DNA from: Candidatus Desulfofervidaceae bacterium
GTDB taxonomy: Bacteria > Desulfobacterota > Desulfofervidia > Desulfofervidales > Desulfofervidaceae
NCBI GenBank assembly: GCA_027064585.1
Contig: JAMOPI010000024.1
Span: forward strand, 28,411-92,410
DNA: 64,000 nucleotides
Reading direction: 5' to 3'
The notes under the pieces were generated by a model. The model was not told the origin of the DNA and ran no database searches. It saw only the letters and a list, made by a program, of their open reading frames with translations. The first letter of the stretch is position 1; each line of letters opens with the position of its first letter. Of this stretch, positions 9,419 to 20,212 are shown in pieces. The position numbers and the translations under genes were made by a program.

Positions 9419-11084
9419 GGGCAAAGGCAATTTCCTGAGAGCGGCAGCGAGCCAAAGTGCCTGCGCGGTAGGGAAGAAGGATGTCAAGTCCTTTTTGGTT
9501 AATCTCTTTTTCTATATAAAGGATGGCTTCTTTTAAGGATAAGCCCTTTGCTAACAGCTTATTGGCATAATAGTCAAGGACATGACCAATAAAAAGGGTC
9601 TGCCCTGTTTCTTTCAAGTGCTCATTGGCACTTAAATCAATGGTTTGGCGGCCAAAAATTAAGGTCTTAAGCCCCTTGGCAGTAATCTTTTTCTTCCCTC
9701 CCTTCTTAGGATCTAAGCCTTGCACAGGCCGCCGTGGAAGCGGAGGTTTAAATGGTTCTGCACATTCAGATTTTCTCCCCGTTTGATATTTGGTGGCAAT
9801 TTCCTTTGCCTGTTTGGTTACATAAACGGGTCTATAGGTATCCATCATAATGACATGATCGGCCACATCTAAATAATCCCCACACCCACCCATGACCAAA
9901 ATAGTAGAAACACCAAGGCGTGTGTAAAGTTCTTTAATGCGGTCAAGAAAAGGGGTAATAGGCTCTTTGTCTTTACTTACTAACGCCTGCATGCGTTTGT
10001 CCCTGACCATAAAGTTGGTGGCTGATGTATCTTCGTCTACCAAGAGCAGGTGCGTACCGATCTCTATCGCCTCAATGATATTGGCCGCCTGTGAGGTGCT
10101 GCCGCTGGCGTTTGCAGTACGAAAACGTCTTGTGTCCTGGCCAAAGGGCAAATTATTAATAAAAGGAGAAATATCTACCTTCTCTACCTCTCTTCCTTCC
10201 TCGGCCTTGATCTTAACCGCATCAGGCAGGGTGACAATATATTCTCGTCCATCCCCAGGGATGTGGCTATAAATACCCTCTTGAATGGCCTTTAAGAAAG
10301 TAGATTTACCATGAAAGCCCCCGCCAACGATAAGGGTAATACCTTCAGGAATACCCATACCCGCAATTTCGCCTCGGTATGGTAAAGTAATTTTTACTTG
10401 CATTTCTGATGGGGACTGAAAGGGAATGGCCGTGGTCAAAGGGGTATCTTCTACCCCACTTTTACGCGGAAGAATAGCCCCATTGGGAATAAAGGCCACT
10501 AAATGGAATTCCTTTAATTTCTCACGCAGGATTTCCTGATCCTCGTAGGTAAAGATGTGTTTTTCTAAGGCTTGTTTGGGTAAATTTTTGTATAAAAGGG
10601 ACTTTTGGGCAATCTGGGGAAGATAATCACAAAGGATTTTTTCTGCCTTATCGGCCAAGATGCGACGGCCACTGGCAGGAAGGCCCACGGTAAAACGCAC
10701 TTCTAAAAAAGAATCTTTAATGATCACACTGTTTCTCTCTAAAATGACCTGTCCGCACGGTTGTATCCCAATACGACCACTGTAACCTGTACCACAAGGT
10801 CTAGAATATTCTTTGGCTACCTGCAGGAAAATGCGGTTAAGAAAATCGCAAAGGGCAATGGTGCGGCGTTTGTTGCTGTAAAAATGAGAGGGGATACCTG
10901 TTTCTTCTATGGGTACAATAATGGTCAGGCGTGAAGGAGAGGCAAAGGGATCTCCCTGGACATGGTCAATGGCCAACCTAAACCACGGAAACTGATAAAC
11001 ACCTTCTAACTCTTTATATGCCCTATATCCCCGCCCGTTTATACGCTTTATGATTTGTCTTAACTGATAAATGTCTCTTGGCAT
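9387..11084 (-). CDS. Predicted ABC-class ATPase (COG3044)
   Basis: A 565-residue protein of the family called predicted ATPase of the ABC class. The P-loop is GGGFHGKST near residue 255, followed by the conserved [14 protein letters not shown] and the signature-like [20 protein letters not shown]. Walker B is [17 protein letters not shown]. The function of the family is unknown; a cytosolic NTPase is all that can be said. The C-terminus overlaps the 3' end of plsY on the other strand by 32 bp. Confidence 0.85.
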   Translation of the reverse strand: MPRDIYQLRQIIKRINGRGYRAYKELEGVYQFPWFRLAIDHVQGDPFASPSRLTIIVPIEETGIPSHFYSNKRRTIALCDFLNRIFLQVAKEYSRPCGTGYSGRIGIQPCGQVILERNSVIIKDSFLEVRFTVGLPASGRRILADKAEKILCDYLPQIAQKSLLYKNLPKQALEKHIFTYEDQEILREKLKEFHLVAFIPNGAILPRKSGVEDTPLTTAIPFQSPSEMQVKITLPYRGEIAGMGIPEGITLIVGGGFHGKSTFLKAIQEGIYSHIPGDGREYIVTLPDAVKIKAEEGREVEKVDISPFINNLPFGQDTRRFRTANASGSTSQAANIIEAIEIGTHLLLVDEDTSATNFMVRDKRMQALVSKDKEPITPFLDRIKELYTRLGVSTILVMGGCGDYLDVADHVIMMDTYRPVYVTKQAKEIATKYQTGRKSECAEPFKPPLPRRPVQGLDPKKGGKKKITAKGLKTLIFGRQTIDLSANEHLKETGQTLFIGHVLDYYANKLLAKGLSLKEAILYIEKEINQKGLDILLPYRAGTLARCRSQEIAFALNRLRSLQVE

Positions 11085-11207
11085 TTTTACCTCTCTAACC
11101 AGGCATATATACTAACATTTTCTGCTGGGTATGCAAGAAATAATTTTCCCTTGCCATTTTTGGAAAAAGTTTTACACTCAAGGAAATTTCTCTTGGAGGT
11201 AAAGTTC

Positions 11208-12875
11208 ATGCAAAGACGTAGCCGTAGAATGATAGAAGGGCTAGAAAAGGCGCCGCATCGGTCTTTGTTTAAGGCCATGGGTTATACTGACGAAGAGCTA
11301 GCAAAACCCATTATTGGTGTGGTCAATGCGGGCAATGAGCTTATTCCTGGCCATATTCATCTGGATAGGATTACAGAGGCGGTCAAGGCTGGCGTTCGGA
11401 TGGCTGGGGGCACGCCCATGGAATTCCGCGTCATTGGCATGTGTGACGGCACGGCCATGCATCATGAAGGCATGAAGTATTCCCTGATGAGTCGGGAGGT
11501 CATTGCCGATTCTATAGAGGTCATGGCCATGGGGCAGCCATTTGATGGTTTGGTCCTCGTCACCAACTGCGACAAGATCATCCCAGGGATGCTTATGGCT
11601 GCCATGCGTTTAAATATCCCTAGTATTATCGTTAGTGGAGGACCGATGCTGGCCGGTATGTGGGAGGGTAAAAAGGTAGATTTGATTTCTGTATTTGAAG
11701 GTGTAGGAGCGGTTAAGGCAGGCAAGATGACAGAAACCCAATTGGCTGAGTTAGAAAATGCAGCCTGTCCGGGTTGTGGTTCATGTGCTGGCATGTTCAC
11801 GGCCAACTCTATGAACTGCTTAAGTGAAACTATCGGTTTGGCCTTACCTGGCAATGGAACCATTCCGGCCGTCTCGGCTGCACGTATTCGCCTGGCCAAA
11901 AAGGCAGGAATGCAAATCATGCGGCTGGTAGAGAAAGATATTAAACCGCGAGATATTGCCACCTTAGAGGCATTTGAAAATGCCATTGCCGTAGATATGG
12001 CCTTAGGCTGTTCTACCAATACTGTCTTACACCTAATGGCCATCGCCCATGAGGCGGGTGTGCCTTTATCTCTCAAGACCTTCGACGAAATGAGCCGCAG
12101 GGTACCTCATATTTGTAGCCTGCGCCCTGGTGGACCTCATTTTTTGGAAGATCTAGACAGGGCTGGTGGCATCCCGGCCGTAATGAAGGAAATTTCTAAG
12201 AAAGACCTTCTGCATCTGAATGTTTTGACAGTAACCGAAAAGACCGTGGGAGAAAATATTGCCCTGGCTAAAAATAAGGACAAAACGGTTATCCGACCCA
12301 TTGATGATCCTTATGAACCTGAAGGTGGCCTGGCTATTCTTTATGGCAATCTGGCCCCAGAAGGAGCGGTCATTAAACAATCGGCCGTAAGTGCACAAAT
12401 GCGGGCCTTTACGGGTAGGGCCAGGGTGTTTGACAGTGAAGAGGAGGCCACGCAGGCCATCTTGGAAGGAAAGATTAAGGCGGGCGATGTGGTCGTTATT
12501 CGGTATGAAGGACCTAAAGGTGGCCCTGGCATGCGGGAAATGCTTACACCTACCTCGGCGATTGTAGGTATGGGTTTGGATAAGGAAGTAGCCTTAATTA
12601 CCGATGGACGGTTTAGTGGTGGCACTAGGGGAGCGGCCATTGGTCATGTTTCCCCTGAGGCCGCTGCCGGTGGTCCTATTGCTCTCATTCAAGAGGGAGA
12701 TTTGATTGAAATCAATCTGCCCGAAAAAAGGCTTGAACTTAAGGTGTCAGAAGAGGAGTTGCAGCAAAGACGGGCGGCCTGGAAACCCTTACCACCCAAG
12801 ATCAAGGCGGGTTATGCCCTACGCTATGCCAAGATGGTTTCTTCGGCCAGTGAAGGAGCCATTTTGAAATTATAA
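11208..12875 (+). CDS. ilvD: Dihydroxy-acid dehydratase IlvD
   Basis: A 555-residue enzyme that converts dihydroxy-acids to 2-keto acids in valine, leucine and isoleucine synthesis. Cluster and metal residues are visible in [30 protein letters not shown] and the C-terminal [15 protein letters not shown]. The start at 11208 has GGAGGT 7 bp upstream; the frame is open further but with no such site. It stands alone among unrelated genes. A terminator hairpin follows the stop. Confidence 0.97.
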   Translation: MQRRSRRMIEGLEKAPHRSLFKAMGYTDEELAKPIIGVVNAGNELIPGHIHLDRITEAVKAGVRMAGGTPMEFRVIGMCDGTAMHHEGMKYSLMSREVIADSIEVMAMGQPFDGLVLVTNCDKIIPGMLMAAMRLNIPSIIVSGGPMLAGMWEGKKVDLISVFEGVGAVKAGKMTETQLAELENAACPGCGSCAGMFTANSMNCLSETIGLALPGNGTIPAVSAARIRLAKKAGMQIMRLVEKDIKPRDIATLEAFENAIAVDMALGCSTNTVLHLMAIAHEAGVPLSLKTFDEMSRRVPHICSLRPGGPHFLEDLDRAGGIPAVMKEISKKDLLHLNVLTVTEKTVGENIALAKNKDKTVIRPIDDPYEPEGGLAILYGNLAPEGAVIKQSAVSAQMRAFTGRARVFDSEEEATQAILEGKIKAGDVVVIRYEGPKGGPGMREMLTPTSAIVGMGLDKEVALITDGRFSGGTRGAAIGHVSPEAAAGGPIALIQEGDLIEINLPEKRLELKVSEEELQQRRAAWKPLPPKIKAGYALRYAKMVSSASEGAILKL

Positions 12876-12888
12876 GTACCCTTCATAG

Positions 12889-12920
12889 ATATCGGCCCCA
12901 TCCCTGGGGCCGATATTTTG
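12889..12920 (+). terminator. Hairpin terminator after ilvD
   Basis: ATATCGGCCCC (12889-12899) pairs perfectly with GGGGCCGATAT (12906-12916) across a 6-nt loop, followed by TTTGTCT. It lies between two convergent genes. The T run is short, so termination may be modest. Confidence 0.75.
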
Positions 12921-12955
12921 TCTAAATTTGAGGTAAAAAAGAGTTTATAAAAGAA

Positions 12956-13834
12956 TTATGATTTTCTCCCTTTTAAATATGGATAGGGATTAACCCTCTT
13001 TTTGTGATGCCAGACCTCATAATGTACATGCGAACCCGTGGCCAGCCCTGTATGGCCAACATATCCAATTACCTGTCCCCGCTTTACCCGTTGTCCTACC
13101 TTTACGATATAGCGTTTTAAATGAGCATAAAAGGTCGTATAGCCATAACCGTGTTTAATAATAACAAAATTTCCGCTTCCTTTTGTTCGTCCTACATACA
13201 CAACAATACCATCAGCTGTACTTTTTACAGGCGTCCCTTCCATTGCCGCAACGTCCACCCCATAATGAAATTCGCGCTTATGCGTAATGGGATTTTTCCT
13301 CCAGCCATAGCCAGAAGAGATGTAACCATAGGTAGGAAAACCGCAAGGAGTAGCAAGATAGATAGACTTCTGTTTTTTAAGATATACCTGCAGCGCGGCG
13401 ATACTTTTTAATCTCCTGTTCACTTCTTTTCTGATAAGATCTATATCCTCAACCTCACCTATACCTCCTTGTAAAACAGCCAAATTGGCCCTTTCTAAAA
13501 TCTTATCTCTTGACTTCAGTTTTAATAAGCTACGCAGTTTTTGCTCTGTTTGCTGAAGTTGCGCTAAGGTAATTTTTAGGTCATTCAGATTTCCGTTGTA
13601 TTTCCTTTCCAAAAAGGAAATTTTCTTTTGGGCGAGAGAAAGTCTTTGCTGCAATTCAAAGTAGCTTGGAAGCTTAATGATGAAAGTTATTGCCAAAATG
13701 AGGCAAATTCCAAAAAGAGAAAAAAGGCCAAGCAATGTGGCCATTGTTAAAGTAAAACTGTGTTCTGTCCTTTGAAAAGGAGACGTCATATCAATCTTTA
13801 CCTGAGACCGCAATATATGCCAACATTTTTTCAT
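12956..13834 (-). CDS. M23-family murein metallopeptidase
   Basis: A 292-residue protein with one membrane span (about 31-53), a coiled-coil region (about 58-115) and a C-terminal M23 domain. The zinc ligands are His190 and Asp194 (HYGVD) and His271 in HVHYEVW, with His269 as catalytic partner. Because the ligands are intact, it is expected to cut peptidoglycan cross-links in the periplasm, unlike degenerate EnvC/NlpD-type activators. AGGAGG precedes the start. Confidence 0.9.
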   Translation of the reverse strand: MKKCWHILRSQVKIDMTSPFQRTEHSFTLTMATLLGLFSLFGICLILAITFIIKLPSYFELQQRLSLAQKKISFLERKYNGNLNDLKITLAQLQQTEQKLRSLLKLKSRDKILERANLAVLQGGIGEVEDIDLIRKEVNRRLKSIAALQVYLKKQKSIYLATPCGFPTYGYISSGYGWRKNPITHKREFHYGVDVAAMEGTPVKSTADGIVVYVGRTKGSGNFVIIKHGYGYTTFYAHLKRYIVKVGQRVKRGQVIGYVGHTGLATGSHVHYEVWHHKKRVNPYPYLKGRKS

Positions 13835-13897
13835 TATTCTCCTCCTCTACGGCGCAAAATACCGGTTTTTTAAAATATTGTCAAGGAAAATCAAACA

Positions 13898-14391
13898 CCC
13901 AAAATCTGCGATTGATTTTTAAAGAAGGACATTTGAGATGAGGAAGGAATTAAGAAAAATGCCAGAATTATCCCTTCTCCTTTTTAAAAATTATATGCCA
14001 GGGCCTCGCTTATGCGGTCAAGGGTCTTCACGCGCTACGCTCGTTTCGACCTGCCCTTTGGGCAGGCAGCGCCCTGCAGGCTTGCCCTTGACCGCCCTCG
14101 GCCCTGGAAAAAAAGAAAAATCGCAAGGAGGAAGGGAAAAAAGAAAATTTCCCTTGTTCTTCCTGGCCTCAAAAAGAAAAAAAGCGCCGTAGCGAGCGAG
14201 GTCAAGGCTGGCTGTTAAGCCACCCGTAGGGCTTGGCCTTGACCGTATAAGCGAGCGGAGGTGCTACAATTATAATTGGGCTTGAGGAAAAGGTGAATGT
14301 TTTTCACCTTTTAGGTGAAAGGCGTTTTTTAAAAAATCGCTTTATGATAAGCAACTTGTGGGGTTTTTGAAGAGCAATCACGGATTTTGGG
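13898..14391 (+). mobile_element. TIR element, copy C (494 bp, full two-module form)
   Basis: The ends are CCCAAAATCTGCGATTG (13898-13914) and CAATCACGGATTTTGGG (14375-14391). Module 1 is a long hairpin with arms CCAGGGCC/GGCCCTGG and CGGTCAAGGG/CCCTTGACCG around a CCTGCCC-TTT-GGGCAGG hairpin. Module 2 has arms GGTCAAGGC/GCCTTGACC. These are followed by TTGACC, a TACAATTATAAT block and the TTTCACCT-TTT-AGGTGAAA hairpin. It ends 5 bp before the stop codon of the AsmA-like gene. It is nearly the same length as copy D and is inverted relative to it. Confidence 0.88.
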
Positions 14392-14396
14392 AAATA

Positions 14397-17300
14397 TCAA
14401 TAGTATGTTCCAGGAACAAATATTTCTATAGGTAGCTTAATAATGCGCTTCATTAAATCAAAAGTCCCTTTAGCAACGGCCGTAGCCGGAAGAATTTTTA
14501 CTTCAGGATTTTCTATTGGACCCTTTATCTCAATAGGGACGGAAATAAAGGTCTTACTCTTTCCTGTTAAGACCTTTCCCAGAATGGGAATTTTACTCAG
14601 GATAATGTCTATGGTCCTTAAAGGCGCCACTAAAATCGTTAAGTCCGTGGTGAAATCAGAGGTGTTTATTGTTCCTTGACCAACAATCTTCATGGCTGAA
14701 CTATCTATGACGGCTGATTCTATTTTTAGAATACCATTATGAAGTGTAGCCTTCATTTCAAATTTATTATAAGCAAAACCTTCTTCACTTAAATCAGGTA
14801 GATGACCTTTAAAGACATTTATAACATTCAAAAGAGAAAATATCTTGGCCAAAAGGGTGAATTTATATACCCTCCCTTTGGTTGAATAAAATATAAGCTT
14901 CCCTTGGGAGTGTTCTTGAAGAGGATCCCTTTTTCCTTCAGCGGTAAAATAGGCCTTTAAGTTATACTGAGCATGGATAATACTTTTTCCTTTAATCACA
15001 CAATTTAAAAACTGACTTAAATCTTGATTTTGCGCCATTAAATCTGCCTTCATATAAATCTTACCTTCTTTTAAACCCAAATTGCCTTTTGTCTCTATGT
15101 TGCAATAATGACTTTGTTCAATTTGGATATGTATATCTTTTAAACTTTTTACTTTGATGAACGCCTTGGTTCCTTTAAAGAGAAAAGATTTGTACTTAAA
15201 AAGGTCGTTTGTTACCTTTAACTCCCCTTTAACATCAAATAACCGAAAAGAGCCTTTTTTCGGTTTAAACAGGGTAAACAATTCCTGGGCATCTATAAAA
15301 GGGGAATAAATATTCCCCTTCACCAAAAGGGCCTTAGGAGCAAAGCTAACCTGTCCCTTGCCACTTAATGCGCTACTTTTATAGGCTAATGATAAGGCAT
15401 CTACTACAATTGCTCTATTCTCTGCCCTAAACACCGCCTCTTTAAGTTGTAAGCCTGGTTTAAGGTTATTTAGACTTCTAATCAAAAGATTACCCACAAG
15501 GCTAGATGTCCCCAAATGAGCAAGGTTTATTTTCCCCTCTAAATTTCCCTTTAATTTAAGTTTTCCATATTCATTTCTTAAGAACAGCCTCTCAAGCGTG
15601 GGAAAATATAGTTCCCCCTTAAAGGCAAAAGTAATCTGAGGCACGCAAGGATAATAATCCAAGGAAAGGAGGCAGGTCCTTTTGTGATCCTTAATAAAAA
15701 GCCTTTGTAAAGAAAAATAATCAGGCTTATAGCTCAAGTTAAGAGAAACCTGAATTTGATCTGCATTTAGGATATCTCCCTGAAAATGCACAAATTTAGG
15801 GGTATATTCTATCTTACATTTTTCTATCTTTAGCGGCAGTCTTACCTTAAACCTTTCAGGTAGTTTGGCCAAACGGTAAATCCAATCTCTTAAAACTTCC
15901 TGCCTTATCTCTCCCCTTCCCCAAAGATAGATTTTTCTCTGTGCGCTAAATGGAAGTTGAATTTTGCCTGAAAGGACAAAAGGATTGCCGCTTTGAAAGT
16001 GCCCTGTTATATCACAAAATTCAATCAGATTAGGCAAAAAAACTCCTTCTCCCTTTTCTAACCAAATTTCTTCAGGCAAAAAGGAGAAAAATATCCTCGT
16101 TTTTTGCACGCTAAAGGGAAGATAGGCATCATAAGTAAAGTTTTTACCCAAATTTAATTGCAAACAGCCATTTTTTATCGTTACTACACCCTGCTTGATC
16201 CGAAATAACTGCCAGATTTTTTGCGCAAACCTTTGTTTACCCAACCAAGGATCAATCTCATCGGCCTGCAAACGGGCAAAAAGGGAAGAAATATTAACTT
16301 TAATATCTTTCCCTGTAGAAAAGTCCACCTCACCGTTGGCCTTACTTACAATCGTATGACCCAAGCTACCTTTTAAGTCCTGCCAGGTAATTCTACCTGA
16401 TTTATAGGTAAAACTAATCTTATCTATCGCTACTGGATAAGGCAAACGGAGATAGTTTATCCTGGCCTCCTCTATCTTACCGTTTAAGGCTACTTTTATC
16501 TTATGATGGGTACCGTACAAATGAAGGGTAACCTTGATCTTCCCTTCTACCTGTTTAATGTATTTTAGCTCTTGTTGCACACTCTCTGTCTTAACAAAAC
16601 GCTTAAGAAAGGTCATTCCTGTCTTTAATGGAGCTATGACCGCTGTCTTTATTTCCAATGTGCCTGCTTTTTTATTTAAACAAATGGCCATCTGGCCGTT
16701 TTGAAGCTGTGCCTCTTCTATCTTACCTGATATATTCTTCCCATAAAGTACTCCCTTCCTTAGCCACACCTTCCCCTTAGCCTGCTGAAGGAGTAAGTAC
16801 ACCCCAGGGATCTCTATCTCTGCCCCATCAGCCAGGGCATCTATCTTAATGGTCTTACCCTCCTTTAGGCCACTAATTTCCTTGGCCTTTTGCGAAATGG
16901 TAAAAGATGTCACTTTACCAGCCTTAACAATTTCAAAAACCTTCTTTACTATTTTCCCTTCGGGAAAGAGGGCAAAGGCATATCTCTTTATCTCTTCTAC
17001 ATTTAAGTCCTTTGCCTGCAGGGTATAGCCAATTTCTTTTCCTTTTTGGTAAAAGAAATTAGCCTGACCGTATATATGAGGTGTTTTTAAGTCTATCTTG
17101 GTGAGTTTTATATCCCATCTATCATGTTGTCTAAGGGCTGTGCCCTGAATAACTCCACACTCAAATCTCAATACTCTATGCGCTTCTAAAGAAGGAAGCT
17201 TTAAACGCAGACAGGGGAAGACAAAATTAAACCCGATGTTTAGTTCTTCCTTAGGCACATAATGAAAGGTAAGGTGTAAATCTCCATTTGCCTCCATCCT

Positions 17301-18029
17301 GTGGCAAAACCTTCGCTGTACTTCTAATGGAAGAAAACATGCTATCCGATGAAAACTTATACCCTTTCCCTTTATTTCTCCCTCTATTCCTCCTATAGGA
17401 TGTGCCCGAAGCTTTAGGGAAAGACCTTGGACAAAGGGAGAGTGAAAAGAGGTAGTCAAAAGAAATTGATCTTTTTGTAAACTGGCATCTAGCTTAAGAG
17501 AAAAAATAGAAAGAAGATTTTTCCCTTGGAAAAACAAAAGCCTTCCTTCTTTGAGGTGAAATCTCTTTATAAAGGGTAGAGAAAAAAGTTTTTTTTGAAA
17601 GTTTTTCCAGTCAGGTAGAAAAAAAGCTCCTGTCTCTTTTGTCTGATTTCCCCAAATGGTTAATTGGGGCTGGGTAAGGGATAAGTCTCCCTTTAATTTA
17701 AAGGCCATCAATGAAGATAGGAATGGAGATATAGTCATACAAGGAATAGATAATTTAAAATGATCTTGACTCAAAGTAACTTCTTGGAAAGAAAGTTTTG
17801 GTGTAGGCAGGATTTTTAATTGTATTTTACCAATCTGGGTTTCTATTTTATATCTTGTGTACAGTTCCTCTGCAATTTTTGTCTTAATGACATTGAGGTT
17901 AATCAGGACTGGTAACAAAAACACCAGCAGGAGAAAAAAAGCCCCTAAAAGGCCAAGGCCTAATCCCAATAAGAAGCGTAGCGAATACCAGTGCCGAAAA
18001 CGCCCCGTAGAAAAATTTTTATTTTTCAT
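14397..18029 (-). CDS. Large AsmA/YhdP-like envelope protein
   Basis: A 1210-residue protein with a single N-terminal membrane span (about 14-40), followed by a long beta-rich periplasmic body. The C-terminal region has the AsmA-like pattern around SKIPILGKVLTG, FISVPIEIKGPIENPEV and a final amphipathic stretch. AsmA/YhdP/TamB-type proteins are thought to bridge the periplasm and carry phospholipids to the outer membrane. It overlaps the upstream radical SAM gene by 11 bp. A mobile element ends 5 bp beyond its stop codon, without altering the protein. Confidence 0.8.
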   Translation of the reverse strand: MKNKNFSTGRFRHWYSLRFLLGLGLGLLGAFFLLLVFLLPVLINLNVIKTKIAEELYTRYKIETQIGKIQLKILPTPKLSFQEVTLSQDHFKLSIPCMTISPFLSSLMAFKLKGDLSLTQPQLTIWGNQTKETGAFFLPDWKNFQKKLFSLPFIKRFHLKEGRLLFFQGKNLLSIFSLKLDASLQKDQFLLTTSFHSPFVQGLSLKLRAHPIGGIEGEIKGKGISFHRIACFLPLEVQRRFCHRMEANGDLHLTFHYVPKEELNIGFNFVFPCLRLKLPSLEAHRVLRFECGVIQGTALRQHDRWDIKLTKIDLKTPHIYGQANFFYQKGKEIGYTLQAKDLNVEEIKRYAFALFPEGKIVKKVFEIVKAGKVTSFTISQKAKEISGLKEGKTIKIDALADGAEIEIPGVYLLLQQAKGKVWLRKGVLYGKNISGKIEEAQLQNGQMAICLNKKAGTLEIKTAVIAPLKTGMTFLKRFVKTESVQQELKYIKQVEGKIKVTLHLYGTHHKIKVALNGKIEEARINYLRLPYPVAIDKISFTYKSGRITWQDLKGSLGHTIVSKANGEVDFSTGKDIKVNISSLFARLQADEIDPWLGKQRFAQKIWQLFRIKQGVVTIKNGCLQLNLGKNFTYDAYLPFSVQKTRIFFSFLPEEIWLEKGEGVFLPNLIEFCDITGHFQSGNPFVLSGKIQLPFSAQRKIYLWGRGEIRQEVLRDWIYRLAKLPERFKVRLPLKIEKCKIEYTPKFVHFQGDILNADQIQVSLNLSYKPDYFSLQRLFIKDHKRTCLLSLDYYPCVPQITFAFKGELYFPTLERLFLRNEYGKLKLKGNLEGKINLAHLGTSSLVGNLLIRSLNNLKPGLQLKEAVFRAENRAIVVDALSLAYKSSALSGKGQVSFAPKALLVKGNIYSPFIDAQELFTLFKPKKGSFRLFDVKGELKVTNDLFKYKSFLFKGTKAFIKVKSLKDIHIQIEQSHYCNIETKGNLGLKEGKIYMKADLMAQNQDLSQFLNCVIKGKSIIHAQYNLKAYFTAEGKRDPLQEHSQGKLIFYSTKGRVYKFTLLAKIFSLLNVINVFKGHLPDLSEEGFAYNKFEMKATLHNGILKIESAVIDSSAMKIVGQGTINTSDFTTDLTILVAPLRTIDIILSKIPILGKVLTGKSKTFISVPIEIKGPIENPEVKILPATAVAKGTFDLMKRIIKLPIEIFVPGTYY

Positions 18030-19305
18030 TTTTGTCTAAATAGCGGTTATAATAGCCAAACTGGAGATGCGGGAATTCTCTTTTTAACTCCTCTACTAAT
18101 CTTCTCATCCCTATTCCTGCAGTGTAGGGTAATTGCATCTGACGGACATACCAATAAGGATCAATGTTGAGGTTTTTCAGTTGAATAAAATCTAGCTTTG
18201 TCTCCGCAATAAGTTGTTTTAAGGCCTCAATCTCCTCCCTCGTGTCAGAAAAGCCAGGGAAAATAAGATAATTAATCATGGTAAAAATACCCCGCTCTTT
18301 AGCCAGTTTAATCGTCTTTTTAACATCAGCCAATGCGTAATTCTTTGGCCGGTAATACCGATGGTAAAGGTCCTCTCTGGCGCTGTTAAGGCTAACCCGA
18401 ATGGAGTCTAGACCTGCATCAATAATCTTTTCTACCACATCAGGTAGACTTCCATTAGTGTTTAAATTGATTGTTCCCCTAGAAGTTTGCCGGCGCATCT
18501 CTTTTATACTGGCCGCAATTGTATCTCCAACCATCAGAGGTTCTCCCTCGCAGCCCTGGCCAAAACTAACAATAGGTTCCTCGGCATAAAGGAGGTGAGG
18601 CACAGTTAGCTCCACAATTTCTTCTACCGTAGGTACAAATTCAATCCGATGGTGAGAAGGCTCACAACTGTCAGGTTCTTGCCAAGAAAGACAACCTAGG
18701 CAGCGGGCGTTGCAGGTAGGAGAGGTAGGAACAGGAAACTCCCAACGTTCATAAAAGGCATTTTTGGCGGCAAAACAGTGGTATTCGGTAGCGCAGATTC
18801 TTAAATGCTGTAAAAGGCGGTTGTTAGGAAAACGGCGACATTTTTCTTCTACTTTAGGCAGTAGAGTCCGATCATCATATTGAGAGGGATGCCAGTGGGG
18901 ATTATCTTCTATCAAAAAGGCAGGCACCCAATAACGATCATCATACCAGCCAACGGCGGTATAGGCCCAGAGGGGTAAAAGGTAATCCTTGTCTGCATAA
19001 TCTACGGCCGGTAAAAGACACCTTACATATCCAGGGGCCATAAAGGCAGCCACACCATAACAGGGCTTCCTTTTATGAAAAGGAAGCGTTTCAAGCAGGT
19101 AAAAGTGCCCTCTTTTTTCATCATAACCCACCGGCGGACACTTAGGCAGAAAAAACAGCTTACTCCCATCTGGTAAAGGAATAAAGTCCTCTGGCTGAGG
19201 GATAACTATTTGCTCACCCGATTTACCTACAGCCTTAAGATACGGGTGAGTATAAATCTGTCCCTCCTCGTCTGCGTAGACTAAATAAGGAAGTTCCTTA
19301 AGCAT
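18019..19305 (-). CDS. Radical SAM protein of unknown substrate
   Basis: A 428-residue protein with the radical SAM motif CNARCLGC (Cys198, Cys202, Cys205). Downstream are PIVSFGQGCEGEPLM near residue 245 (glycine-rich SAM contact) and NTNGS near residue 280. About 190 residues precede the motif and include two cysteines in LRICATEYHCF. No auxiliary-cluster SPASM domain is apparent at the C-terminus. It clusters with an EEP-fold hydrolase (5 bp upstream) and an AsmA-like gene, which does not point to a pathway. Confidence 0.85.
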   Translation of the reverse strand: MLKELPYLVYADEEGQIYTHPYLKAVGKSGEQIVIPQPEDFIPLPDGSKLFFLPKCPPVGYDEKRGHFYLLETLPFHKRKPCYGVAAFMAPGYVRCLLPAVDYADKDYLLPLWAYTAVGWYDDRYWVPAFLIEDNPHWHPSQYDDRTLLPKVEEKCRRFPNNRLLQHLRICATEYHCFAAKNAFYERWEFPVPTSPTCNARCLGCLSWQEPDSCEPSHHRIEFVPTVEEIVELTVPHLLYAEEPIVSFGQGCEGEPLMVGDTIAASIKEMRRQTSRGTINLNTNGSLPDVVEKIIDAGLDSIRVSLNSAREDLYHRYYRPKNYALADVKKTIKLAKERGIFTMINYLIFPGFSDTREEIEALKQLIAETKLDFIQLKNLNIDPYWYVRQMQLPYTAGIGMRRLVEELKREFPHLQFGYYNRYLDKNEK

Positions 19306-19309
19306 CGCT

Positions 19310-20095
19310 TTACCCTATCACTAGTTCAGCAGCTACAGGAAAGTGATCAGAAGGATAGTGACCCCCTGGTTTATCTTTGATGAGAAACACCTTCTTTATC
19401 TCCACCGCAGGCGAAACCAAAATCCAATCAATCCTTCCCCTTACACCCTGACCCGTAAACGCATGAAAGGTAGGCTCTTCCGGGTGATCCAAGGCCTTCC
19501 AGACATCTACAAAATTACCTTTGAGGCCATTTACTTCCTTTTTCCCGGTTAAAAAGGCATAAACATCACTTGCAGGCGAAGTATTAAAATCTCCTACTAA
19601 AATAACTGGATATCCGTTTTGGTTTAGACGACTCATCTCCTTATATAACACCACGGCCTGATGTAACCTTGCCTTCGCCGAAATGTTATCTAAATGGGTA
19701 CAGACAAAGAAAAAGGGCGTGTTTTCTATTTTTGCCATTACGTAGGTAGCAGCGCGTGGATAGGCACTTCCCCAAGCCCAACTAAACGGTATACTAGGTG
19801 TAGGCGAAAGCCAAAAGGTATTGTACTGTAAAACTTTTACTTTTTTATCTACCCACACACAGGGAAACATGCGCTTCCTGTTCCACTCTGGCGCAAAGAG
19901 ATAAAGACGGTAAGAAGGGATTAATTTAGCCAATGCGTTTATTTGATCCTCCCAACCTTCTTGCGTACCAAATATGCCTGGAGCATAGTCTTTAATAATC
20001 TTAACTACGGCCTCCTTTCGTAAATCCCACCGATTTTCCCCATCGGCCGGATTATCATAACGCAAGTTAAAAGTCATTACCTTTAAAAGACGCAT
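19310..20095 (-). CDS. Endonuclease/exonuclease/phosphatase-fold hydrolase
   Basis: A 261-residue EEP-fold enzyme. Active-site marks are FNLRYDN at the N-terminus, GTQEGWEDQ near residue 42 (metal-binding Glu), CTHLDN near residue 130, VGDFNTSP near residue 160 and the C-terminal SDHFP. Relatives act on nucleic acids, sphingomyelin or inositol phosphates; the exact substrate cannot be told. No signal peptide is seen, so it is probably cytosolic. Confidence 0.85.
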   Translation of the reverse strand: MRLLKVMTFNLRYDNPADGENRWDLRKEAVVKIIKDYAPGIFGTQEGWEDQINALAKLIPSYRLYLFAPEWNRKRMFPCVWVDKKVKVLQYNTFWLSPTPSIPFSWAWGSAYPRAATYVMAKIENTPFFFVCTHLDNISAKARLHQAVVLYKEMSRLNQNGYPVILVGDFNTSPASDVYAFLTGKKEVNGLKGNFVDVWKALDHPEEPTFHAFTGQGVRGRIDWILVSPAVEIKKVFLIKDKPGGHYPSDHFPVAAELVIG

Positions 20096-20144
20096 GATGC
20101 ATTATTAAACTACGAATTCTGCGAAAAAGCAAGGCTCGTCCTAC

Positions 20145-20174
20145 TTGACACATACCGCCATTTATGTTTTTAAT
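20145..20174 (+). promoter_or_regulatory. Putative sigma-70 promoter of trpS
   Basis: TTGACA (20145-20150), 18 bp, TTTAAT (20169-20174), in the gap between divergent genes and about 40 bp before the trpS start. Confidence 0.5.
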
Positions 20175-20212
20175 CGGCAAGTCGTTATAAATTGGGGTAA
20201 GGGAGGCTTGTC

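Noticed and set aside
13938..14218. Open frames inside element copy C, with similar ones in copy D (24146-24454) and copy E (26969-27166)
   Set aside because: They look conserved only because the DNA of the copies is conserved. Lengths and frames differ between copies, there is no ribosome site, and the predicted peptides follow the hairpin arms.
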